DNA of 64,000 bases, from NCBI GenBank assembly GCA_002914845.1, contig JXTC01000026.1, forward strand, positions 786,531 to 850,530. Reading direction: 5' to 3'. A model generated the notes under the pieces. It had not been told where the DNA came from, searched no databases, and saw only the letters and a list, made by a program, of their open reading frames with translations. Source of the DNA: Trema orientale. Its lineage: Eukaryota; Streptophyta; Magnoliopsida; Rosales; Cannabaceae. Numbering within the stretch: the stretch's first letter is position 1; every line of letters begins with the position of its first letter. Positions 12,982 through 22,597 of the stretch are shown here, one piece after another. A program made the position numbers and the translations under genes.

Positions 12982-13242
12982 TTAAGGACAACCGATATAA
13001 TCATCAGGAAAAGAGAGCTGGGTGTGACTCAAAGGGCTGAGCTTGTTATGGCATGGGGATGGTCCAGAAGGAGGAACTGGGCCTCTTGGGAGCATGCTTT
13101 CCATCAAACTCTTCTTTTGGTCCCTCATCTCCTTCCATGGTACTCTTCTACATCTCACCCTCGAACCCAAAATTGCCAAAGCCAAAACCACTAATACTAC
13201 CACAACATGAATTTGAATCCTTAATCCTTTGGCGTATGCCAT
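12982..13242 (-). CDS. IDA-like (IDL) secreted signalling peptide precursor
   Basis: An intact single-exon frame of 86 residues. The N-terminus is MAYAKGLRIQIH followed by a strongly hydrophobic stretch (about residues 12-27), consistent with a signal peptide. After a basic linker comes LPRGPVPPSGPSPCHN (about residues 52-67), which matches the conserved PIPPSxPSxxHN-type motif of the INFLORESCENCE DEFICIENT IN ABSCISSION family. The SGPSPCHN form resembles the stress-related members more than IDA itself, which ends in a KRHN-type motif. Members of this family are processed to short secreted peptides read by HAESA-type receptor kinases. A tail of about 20 residues follows the motif. The start is the first ATG, and an AT-rich TATA-like stretch lies about 80-105 bp upstream. 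Family assignment is firm; the subgroup (IDL6/IDL7-like) is my judgement. Confidence 0.78.
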   Translation of the reverse strand: MAYAKGLRIQIHVVVVLVVLALAILGSRVRCRRVPWKEMRDQKKSLMESMLPRGPVPPSGPSPCHNKLSPLSHTQLSFPDDYIGCP

Positions 13243-13317
13243 GATTAATCCAAATTAAATCGTATACTATTATTAAGATACAAAAGGGAGAGCAGAATCT
13301 CTTTATGTATAGGGGAA

Positions 13318-13345
13318 ACCATATATATAGTATATATAGACATGA
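13318..13345 (-). promoter_or_regulatory. TATA-rich core promoter candidate for the IDL gene
   Basis: The stretch with tatatatagtatatatag lies about 80-105 bp upstream of the IDL ATG, a reasonable distance for a TATA box plus a short 5' UTR. AT-rich DNA makes chance TATA matches common. Confidence 0.3.
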
Positions 13346-14867
13346 GAAAGAAAGGATTAATTTGGGTAAGAAAGTTTGAATGATGTTGCCGTATGTATTG
13401 GACCATATAATAAGTTAATAACTAATTAATTGAATCCTGAGATATTTGAATGAGAAGGGCTTGTTTCTTTTTCTTTCGTTTTTTTCTATCTTATTATGGT
13501 AGTATGATTACTATTAACAAACACGTAAACCCATTTCGCACTAGGGAATTGAATGGACCAGTTCAAATGTTGTTGTATGAGTTTCAACGGCAAGCAACTT
13601 AAGGTATACTATAGTATTACACACTTTCAAAAGTGGGATTAATGATTTTACTGCTTTTGAACGTTGTGAGAGAATGTCAAGAGGTTGAACCATATGCAAT
13701 AGCAGCCAATTTGGACAAAAACACCGAGTATTTAATGAAGGTTTTATAATATATATTTGTCTCTACCACTAACTATCATGTCCCTATCAATTCCTTCCAT
13801 GCTTGCCCATTTATTTTCTACAAAAAAATTATTAGCCCATTATAATGCTTGATATATTAATAGTAATATGTATTGATACAAATGGGAAATGGACTAAGAG
13901 CTTTGAAGATTCCATATATATATATATGCATATATGTTTTAAAAAACACTAGCTACTAATAGTTTTCCCCTTTAAAAGTATAAATATATAATTTCTTTTA
14001 ATTTTTGACTGATGGCAAGAGACCAAAACAAAACCAATGTGTGATTTCATATATAAAATTATCCATGCATTACCAAACGACAATAACAATAAATTATCTC
14101 ACATAGCACACATAGAACAAAATCTTGGTCTCTGGTCCTCAGTCTTATTTGATTTGTAAAATTCTATTTACTTAAAGTTGCTATAGACACCCTTTTCAAT
14201 TGGCTTTAAAACGTGACAATTGTATATGTTGGAACAATGAACGGTCTTTTGATCAGGCAGCTGGGGGGGTTCCCGGAAAGTCCCTATCTAGGCTTGGGGC
14301 TTGGTGTAGTCCTGTGTATTTTGGTAGGAAATTAGATAAATTAGTTTAGTACTTTTCTGTAAATTAATGCTCCTACTCCGTCACGTGAAAAAATAGAAGA
14401 AAAATTGTTGTGCAAACAAGGGTTTCGTGGAAACCCGCATGAAATTCCACTCTTATTCGTGCGGTGCCTTATTATGCAAGGTTTCGAGCGTAATCTAATT
14501 TGCAATTTTTGGTAACACTATAGTATATATCTTGGGGAGAATGGAAAGGAAATGAATAAAGTTGATTTCAAAATGGCCCAATTCAATATTTGTTTGGGAT
14601 GACGGAATGGAAACAAATTTTCCAATAGAAATAAATTTGATGGAATTGCATTCCACCCAACCTTGAGTGGAAACCTATTCTATTAATTTCATTGGCTTTT
14701 ATCTCTCTTCCCCAATTAACCTTGTATGAAAAATGTGATATTAATGAAAAATAGAAAATTAGTAAGAATACATATTTTGTGAAGAAAATAATAATTTTTT
14801 AATTTTATTTATGAAATATTTCTTTCTTGTCAAATGTGTTTTTTATTAAATATATGAAATAATATTA
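13346..14867. other. Intergenic, no gene seen
   Basis: Upstream region of the IDL gene followed by unremarkable AT-rich DNA. Around 14525-14720 the text resembles the outer part of a MITE (ggaatggaaac motifs). Confidence 0.45.
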
Positions 14868-15300
14868 ATAAAATAATTAATAAAATAATGCTAAATGTAA
14901 AATAATTTAATAAAATAGTAATTTAATTAATAAAATAAAATAAAATAATGCTAAGTGTAAAATAATTTAATAAAATAATAATTTAATTAATAATAAAATA
15001 ATTAATAAAATAATAAAATAATGCTAAGTGTAAAATAATTTAATAAAATAATAATTTAACTAATAAAAAATAATTAATAAAATAATTAATAAATAATTAG
15101 AAAAATAAAATAATGCTAAGTGTAAAATAATGTAATGAAGTAAAATAATTCTAAGTTAAAATAATTTAATAAAATAATAATTTAATTAATAAAATAATTT
15201 AATAGAATAATAAAATAAATTAATGCTTAACGTAAAATAATTTAATAAAATAATAATTTAATTAACAAAATAATTTAATACTAAATATAATTTAAAATAC
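14868..15300. repeat. AT-rich irregular tandem repeat
   Basis: The phrase aatgctaagtgtaaaataat followed by ttaataaaataataatttaatta recurs about six times (near 14887, 14946, 15018, 15110, 15149 in altered form, and 15222), separated by variable numbers of attaataaaata steps. It is almost pure A/T with no reading frame. The flanks (14525-14720 and 15380-15508, ending in ccaaacagaccctta) look like a transposon into which the array has expanded. Confidence 0.7.
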
Positions 15301-16139
15301 TTAAATATTCATTTAAACTTAAGAGTATTTTTGTCATTATACAACTAATTCAATTTCTTTTCAGAGTTAACTAAACATAAGGATGTCCATTCAGCTACTG
15401 ATTCCACCACTCCAACCAAACAACATATTTATATTACCATTCATTTTCCATTCTATTCTTATTACTATTACTATTACCATTAAACTACTGCAACCAAACA
15501 GACCCTTACTAGTAAAGTGAAGGATAACCGTACCAACTAAAACGAATGCTTTAGTTATGTCGAATAAATATCTTTTCTATTCAAGTGTCCTTTCCGTTAG
15601 TTTCTTTTTATTTTTGGGAAATCAAGTGAAATAAGGCTAGACCATTAAAAGTATTTAAAACGTCTATTTTGCAAAATATCTTTAAATGGAGTCTAGTTTC
15701 CAAAATACACTATAAAAAAGGTCTAATCTGCAAAATATTCTTTTATTTTTTGAGTAATCTATTAGTTCCATTTAAGCATATTAGAATTTAGCAGTTAATC
15801 ATCTTTTTGAAAGTATGCTTTTACTATTTAAATATTATATGAGTTTCTGGGGCCTATTAGGGCCGTCTAAGATAATATGTACTTATTAAAGTAAACGTTT
15901 AAGAAGATCTTCTTAGAAGAGTTACTAGATTCATAATTTCGTAAAAATGTCTTCAAAACAAAAGAAAGTCTATTAAGAATTCATCTAAGCACTCTTAACA
16001 GTGACTTTTAAGTCTACAAGATCTTTACTATACCAAATAGGTCCTTAGTAATTTTAAAAATGTGAAAAAGAAAATTAAAATGAAAAATCTCTACAACAAT
16101 AGGGTTAGGTAGCCAAATACTTTCAGAAACATATTCAAA
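15301..16139. other. Intergenic, no gene seen
   Basis: AT-rich sequence, with a MITE-like right flank up to about 15508. No gene signal. Confidence 0.45.
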
Positions 16140-16246
16140 GTCAAAACTAGTTTTGTGGCCACAGCCATAACATGATTGGTAATTACGCCTTATCTCCAAT
16201 GTTGATGTTGAAGATTCGAATCCCCACCTCTTATCAAGAAAAAGAA
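16140..16246 (+). mobile_element. Possible SINE fragment
   Basis: Contains agattcgaatcccc, close to an RNA polymerase III B box, and ends in cttatcaagaaaaag, the same kind of 3' tail as the micro-insertion at 35044-35060. The A box is weak (agccataacatgattggt) and no target site duplication was found. Confidence 0.35.
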
Positions 16247-16662
16247 AAAATTAATAGCAGTTTCTTTTATAATATGCTAATTACTATAAGTGCAACTATC
16301 TTTTTCTTTCTTTTGTCTTTTCTCATTTTTAAGGGATTTGGGGATTCATAATAAGGATCAATAAATTGGGCATAGTTATGCCACTCAAGTTTAGTTTGAT
16401 CTCCAACCAAAATTGTGTTGAGTCTAATTCTTTTGGTCTTTTAGCTACTATTTTGTTCCGATGGAATACTATTTTTATTATACTTTTACTGTCTATTTAC
16501 TAACTTCAATTATTCTTGTTAAGGTGGTTACTAAATTTTTACAATGAAAAAACTATATGGGCCCACAAAAGAATAAGAAGAAAATAATGGAAGCGTCATT
16601 CACCCACTAACCTAGGTAATATCATTGCCTCTAATGATTCTTTTTCCTTTCTATTATAAAAT

Positions 16663-17306
16663 TACAAATGGCAAAATGGGTGGGTCGGGCCGAGCCGATC
16701 TGCCCAAACCAGACTTGGAAGGGAAAACGGGTCGGGCCAGACCGGCCCATCTAAGAAAACGGGCCGGCCCAGCCTGGCTCATAGGCCCGCCCGGAACAGG
16801 CCAAAATGGGCCGGCTCGTACCGGCATGTACTTTGCTCAAATTTAAAAATAAGATTATTAGTTGTATAATTAGTTAAAAGTATTAAAAATTTAAATAATT
16901 AATTGTATATTAAAAATATTAGTTGTATATATTTTTTTCTATTGATAAAATTTTTTAAATAATTAAATAAGCTAAAAGTATATAAGTTGAATAGTTGATA
17001 AAAAAAAAGTTGAAAACAAAAATCTTAAGAAACTTATTTAGAATTAGATTGAAATTTGAAAGTGTGAAAAAAAAAGTGAGAGAATGTGTATTTATAAGTA
17101 TTGAAAAAAAATTTATATTTAAATTTATTTAAAAACTTTAGAAATAACAAAAAAAAAATATTTTTAGTGGGCCGGCTCGTGCGGGCTATATTGGCAGGCC
17201 GAGCGGGCCTAAATATCTGGGCCCAGCCCAGCCCCTACCCCTAGAGTCGGCCCAGCCCACGGGCCAAAGGCCGGCCCATTTGGTCCGGCCCGTTTTGCCA
17301 CCTTTA
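16663..17306. mobile_element. hAT-type non-autonomous element with GC-rich ends
   Basis: A 644-bp element flanked by a perfect 8-bp target site duplication, tataaaat (16655-16662 and 17307-17314). The terminal inverted repeats are TACAAATGGCAAAA and TAAAGGTGGCAAAA, the usual hAT arrangement. The subterminal 150 bp on each side are GC-rich arrays of gggccggcc/cggcccg motifs, in strong contrast to the AT-rich core and surroundings. The 73-codon frame at 16625-16846 is a by-product of the GC-rich end and not a gene. Confidence 0.85.
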
Positions 17307-17314
17307 TATAAAAT

Positions 17315-17921
17315 AAGTGAGTCCATTCTATCCTTCATCTACTCTCCTCAGATTCTTTTTATTAATTTATTTTATTACTAAATAAATCATTTTACACACT
17401 TTGAATTTTTTTTTAGAAAGAAAATTCCTTCACACTCATTTCTTAAACTCAAATTTGTTTTTATGTTGAGTATTTTAATGAACAATGACCATCGAAGTTC
17501 GTACAGCACAAATTCATAGCTAACTTCACCAATAATAAATCTAAAAATTTAAATGCTACAAGAACAGTAATATTAAAATAATCTAGCAAAATTAAATGAC
17601 AAGATAAATTACAAAAATTTCACATTATACTATAAGACAAAGGAAATTACAAAGTAAGTTTTAAGAAAACCAAACTGAGTCTTGTGTTTCATACAATCTC
17701 CTTAAAATAGTTATGCCTCCTCATCGAGGTGCTACAAGGACTGGTAACGGCGTCTGTCTCTTAGAATAAAATAGTTCACAAATAGTAACGTTATACCAAC
17801 TTGCTACTCCCAACTAACTGAGTCACGCCCAAACTTGATCACCAAGACAACTCTAAGGAGGCTCGACCACCTAAGAACTTAACTTCACCAAAGAAGAAGA
17901 TACAAGACAGAGATGTCCAAA
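17315..17921. other. Intergenic, no gene seen
   Basis: Mixed AT-rich sequence with no recognisable frame or element. Confidence 0.45.
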
Positions 17922-18140
17922 GCTAGACAAGGTATCTAGAAACTTAACAGAAAAAAAGGGTACATTTGAGTGTTTAGCACTAGACAGGTCTAAATATGAT
18001 GTCAAGCCATGCTAGATAAGAGTGTTGAAAGCTAGATAAGGTGTTTAGAAATTTGACCAAAAAAATAGTACATTTGAGTATTTAGCACCAGACAGGGCTA
18101 GATAGGGTGTCGAGCTGCACTAGACAACGTGTCTAGTAAC
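17922..18140. repeat. Two-copy tandem repeat, period 109 bp
   Basis: Copy 1 starts at 17922 (gctagacaaggtatctag) and copy 2 at 18031 (gctagataaggtgtttag). Both continue through 'gtacatttgag.gtttagca.cagacagg'. The copies are diverged, and a gctaga/tctag motif recurs inside them. Confidence 0.7.
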
Positions 18141-18382
18141 TCGACTTCCCCTGTCTAGTCAGAATGTAGACCCTTGATGATATAAGTGATAAGTGCATTT
18201 TTGTATTTAAAATAATTTGAAACTTAAAAAGGTGTACTCATTAAAAAATTATTAAGAGTGGTGCATTTCCTAAAATATACTATACCAAACGGTATATTTT
18301 GCAAAGTTCTCACTTATAGTTTGATTGTTAGACACTACTTTATGAGGCCAAATAATGCTCTAGAATAAATTTTATGACTCTG

Positions 18383-18562
18383 GAGCTGTTACTCTTTAGC
18401 TTAGTCATTTTGTAAACTAGGATCCAAAATTCGGCTATTTGGCTAAAACGCCCAAAAAAAAAAAATAGCATAGAGTTGTTGCTCTTTAGCTTAGTCATTT
18501 TGTAAACTATGATCTAAAATTCAGCTATTTGGCTAAAATGCCAAAAAAAAAAATAGCAAAAT
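18383..18562. repeat. Two-copy tandem repeat, period 90 bp
   Basis: Copy 1 at 18383 and copy 2 at 18473 share gctctttagcttagtcattt, the aaattc.gctatttggctaaaa phrase and an A run. They are about 90 percent alike by eye. Noncoding. Confidence 0.8.
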
Positions 18563-19292
18563 ATTGGTAGACCCAGGATGAGGCTTTCCAGACCGACATT
18601 TGTGTCCGTAGGACATGCAAGCGCACACAAGCGCATGCTGGGGCGGTCCATAATTTGCACTCCCTGCGTGCACGGGCAAGAAAGAATATCTAAGCTTACC
18701 AAGTTATCAAGTTTCAAATATACATTCCAATATATACACCTTTACTACAAGCTATTTTTTCATGTGAGACTTCTCCCGCATTCTATAGTTTTTTTATTCC
18801 AACCATCTCACTTTGGATATCAATTTCTCATTCACCCAAGCTCCACTTTAGGTACATGAATATATCATTTTGATGTATTCACGGAGGAGAACATGATACA
18901 ATCAAAAGTGTCTACTAACATGAAGTGAATCTCACTCAATTTCATACCTCAAAATGGCGAGTTACAATGGTCTATAAAACCTTTTTCCAACAAACTTCGC
19001 ATATGTTAATATTATTCATATAACCTAAGTACTTGGATATATGCTTATATGAATTCCACTTTTAATTTCTTAAACTAACTATTTTTTTTTTAATTATATT
19101 TCTCCTCTGCATCAATTTCAGATATACGGCTAGGATTTGATGCCCGTGTTTCAAACAGTCAATTCAAAATTTGTTGCTTGTTTTCATTTATATCCGAGAA
19201 TATTTATATGTCATTATATATCTCATTATGAAATTTTGAATCTTCGCTCAGTATTTTTGAATTCGTAATATATTAAAGAAAACTCAAACTTA
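18563..19292. other. Intergenic, no gene seen
   Basis: Overlapping open frames on both strands around 18514-18859 are unlike any family I recognise and show no codon pattern that would support a gene. Confidence 0.4.
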
Positions 19293-19311
19293 AAATAAAA
19301 CTTCCTAAGTT

Positions 19312-19459
19312 TTTTTTTTAAAAAGTGAGGCTTAACTAATGACCACCACTTACTACAAATTTAAAGGAAAATAATACACACACACACTCTACCAAGGTTT
19401 GAACCCCTGACCCCCCCCAAACTCATACGCACATCTCTCAAGCCTTGGACCAACTGAGC
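19312..19459 (-). mobile_element. tRNA-derived SINE
   Basis: Read on the minus strand, the element begins with tgctcagttggtccaagg (A-box-like) and carries ggggttcaaacctt (B box) about 50 bp on, with a GT-rich body and a terminal A run (the T run at 19312-19319). It is flanked by a perfect 19-bp target site duplication, aaataaaacttcctaagtt, at 19293-19311 and 19460-19478. Internal polymerase III boxes, an A tail and a long target duplication together define a SINE. The perfect duplication suggests a fairly recent insertion. Confidence 0.88.
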
Positions 19460-19769
19460 AAATAAAACTTCCTAAGTTGGAGAAGTGAGAAGCACAAAAG
19501 AGAGGAATAAACAATCATGGGTATGAGCAAAAGAAATTATGGCTAGAGAGAAAAAGGTGAGAAGAGAAAAGATAATTAAATTAAAGAATAATTTGGGAAT
19601 AATTGAGTTTATAATAAGAAATAATTAAAATTAATATCTTTATATTTAGAAAAAAAAATATATAGGGAGAGTAGATGGAGGAGATGGCAATAAAGCCACT
19701 TATTAAAATTCTAAAAAATAATTTTACCCAAAGAAATATGTGTAATCATATGCATAAATATTTTAAAGG

Positions 19770-20288
19770 GCACAAATGGTTCTTGAACTATCCAACTTGT
19801 GGCAATTTGGTCCTCTTAAGTTTTAATTTGATGATTAAGTCCATAAATTTTTTAATTTGAAGTAATTTGGTTCACAAAATGTCTAAATTACAATCCGGTG
19901 TTAATTTTTGAGGAAAAAAAACATACGCGAAGAACATATAGTAGCATTTAAAACTGTATTTAAAAGGTAATTTAAGAATTTTAAGCATAAAAATGAATAA
20001 TTACATTAAATTTTTCTCTATATTTGCAGTCTCAAGAATCTAAAAATTTGCAAATAATACATCTACCCTTCTCTCCAAATCATTTTATTCAATTTATTTT
20101 CCCTTAAATAACTTTCAAACGTTACAACATACTCCTTACACGTATTTTGGTTAGAAATTTAATAGCAGATTATAATTTAAATAATCTATGAACCATTTAA
20201 ATTAGAAAGTTCAGGAACTTAATTTTCACAATTAGAATTTTGAGGACCAAATTGCGACAAGTAGGATAGTTCAGGGACCATTTGTGCC
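19770..20288. mobile_element. Foldback element with long inverted repeats
   Basis: The left end gcacaaatggttcttgaact and the complement of the right end (gcacaaatggtccctgaact) start a terminal inverted repeat of roughly 100 bp (left 19770-19870, right 20175-20288). The inner part is unrelated AT-rich sequence. No clean target site duplication was found, so the superfamily is open. Confidence 0.75.
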
Positions 20289-20767
20289 ATAAATCCAATT
20301 TTAAAATGGCAATTTCGTAAATTTATGAAATCCTGTTACGTTTCTTAGATAACAACATAATACAAGCAAGTAATTATATTCTTACGTATTTTATTCTCAT
20401 TTGATCCGATTACAATTACAGTTTAGTAAAACATACTAGTAAGATGCAATTTCGGTGCAATATTTCCCTTCAAACCAAGACAATTTAACCAAACCATTTA
20501 GTAATTTACCGACCCACACAGTACACAGAGCAGTGCTCAATTTAAAACCTAAAACCATGCTTGAATGATTAGTGGACCAGTCCATTGATTTTGACAGATT
20601 ATATGTTGGTATCTAGCTAGGAGTTAGGACACTTTCAAGTTAAACTTTGTTTGTGCAGCTTGTTTTAGTTATTAAATGACAATTCCAAAATGAGCCGTCG
20701 GCGGCTAGATCACATAGGCCCATGTAGATGTAAACTGTAGTAGAGCTCATTAGTCGTTGCAATACGC

Positions 20768-20801
<34 letters not shown>

Positions 20802-22343
20802 CAAAGCATAGTTATCTTATATATGTGTAGATAAAATCAGGTCAGTAGCTACCAATACCATCGAACAGAAATATGACAGCTGCAATAAATTTGCTCCTTT
20901 GGATGCTCAATTGCCCCCTTATTATTTCGAGGGGAAAAAAAGAAATGTAATTCTTGAACCACGTGTTAGGGAATCAGTAGTTGGATATTAATACTTTTTC
21001 CAATTCTTATATGTTTTCTCATATCTGAAGAAACCAAACAGAAGAATAATGAAGATTCTCCCATTTCGCTTAATAATATTTATACTGCAGAGCCGCCTCA
21101 TATTAAAACATCAAGTGCCAAGCTTCTATTAGTGATCAATTAAGTTAGAAGAGTAAAAATAATTCACTAATTTCAACTTGATACACAAGTGAGATCAGAA
21201 TTTTCTGACAAATTTGACTAATATAATGAACTTAGGTTTTATTTTCAAGCAATTGGAAACTATATACCTTAAGCGGGATTAATTGCGGAAAAACAACGAA
21301 CAAAGTCAAAGACTCGCATTATCAGGTTCATATCACAACTCACAAACTCAACATTTTCATCATAAGAGACTGCTAACATTATTTTTATCATTTTTTTAAA
21401 GACCGTTAACAATGAAATTGAATAAACCTATAGTTTATTTCATTTGACACTTCTTTTCTTTAATGAATCAGATTGAGAATCAAGCATTAGGGTTATTCCC
21501 TCAAAGTAAAATTAATTTAACATATTTTGTTAAATTAATTTGACATATTTAGTTTTGTAGTTATTTTTATTGTACTCCCGTATAACGTCAAAAATAAAAT
21601 ATAAGGATATTTTTGTCATATTGCTAAATTTTACCATATTACAATGCTCAACCAAACACAATAGTCTCATATTCCCAATTTTTAAGGATTATATATTCAC
21701 CGGCCTCAAATTATTTTTTGTCAGATATATAGTTCAATTAATACAAAAACATGCAACTTTCTTAGTATTTTGTTAACTCAGTTTTTAATTCTAAGTTAGC
21801 TAATTTTAATTACTATTTAAACATATATTCTTAAATCTTAAAGGGTTATTGAGTGAACTAAGTGATCAAAAGTGGTATTTGACTAAGAGAATATAAATTT
21901 GTAAAAAGTTATAAATTTGAAGGAAATATTGATTTATCGAAACAACAAGTATAAATTGAACAAAAAATCAAAATAAAAGGTATTAAAATGTAATTAACAA
22001 CTGAACATAAAATCCAGAAAACAATAGGCAATTCAACATGAACAGTAGTAATTTAGACTAAAATATTTTTTTAAGAGTATTTTAAGAAATAACTTTTCTA
22101 GTAATGTTATAGTGTTGCGCAAATCATATTATCTTACACCATAAAATTATATATATTTTTTAATAGTATTATTGCCACATTATATGTGATCATAAAATTA
22201 TGACTTTGTTTAGTACCCAATATTGGTCATAAAATTGGATGAACCTGGTGACGGAAGGTTGCGATAAACACTCGTAGACCGGTCATTTTAGTCCAAATTA
22301 CTGCTAGCCATGTCCATTTCCCAAAACTTCCTAGAAAACGACA
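20289..22343. other. Intergenic, no gene seen
   Basis: Contains an AT microsatellite at 20770-20798 and, at about 21938-21982, one arm related to the foldback element at 28866-29206 (shared caaaaaatcaaaata). No gene signal. The last few hundred bases lead into the QPT promoter. Confidence 0.5.
20770..20798. repeat. AT dinucleotide microsatellite
   Basis: An uninterrupted (AT)n tract of about 14 repeats, a candidate polymorphic marker. Confidence 0.9.
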
Positions 22344-22597
22344 TTACCATTCACAAACAAACGACAGCGGTCTATCTTCGTTTTGCTTCCGTTTGGTTCC
22401 GAACCAACGCGCGTCAGCAATCTTACATGCAAAGCTCCTAAGTCGTATCGAAAACGAAAAGGAAAAGGGCGATAGTGGCGCCTCCGCGGTATACGGCGTC
22501 GTTGGGCTTTTTCTACTAGCTCTTTGCACTCCTGAGTGAGTCACACAAGATACGGTGCCCTTTTTTGGGGCCAACATTCGCGCTTATCCGATTTCCC
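22344..22597 (+). promoter_or_regulatory. GC-richer promoter and 5' UTR of QPT
   Basis: Base composition rises sharply here, with many CG dinucleotides (for example gcgcctccgcggtatacggc), just before the inferred first QPT exon. Open frames on both strands here (22344-22577 and 22555-22794) reflect this composition. No clear TATA box was identified. Confidence 0.45.

Noticed and set aside
13053-13244. 63-codon plus-strand frame opposite the IDL gene
   Set aside because: It is the antisense shadow of a well-supported peptide precursor.
16625-16846. Pro/Gly/Arg-rich 73-codon frame
   Set aside because: It is the GC-rich end of the hAT-type element.
18514-18859. Opposing open frames of 67 and 93 codons
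   Set aside because: They overlap on opposite strands, start inside A runs, and show no recognisable domain or conservation.
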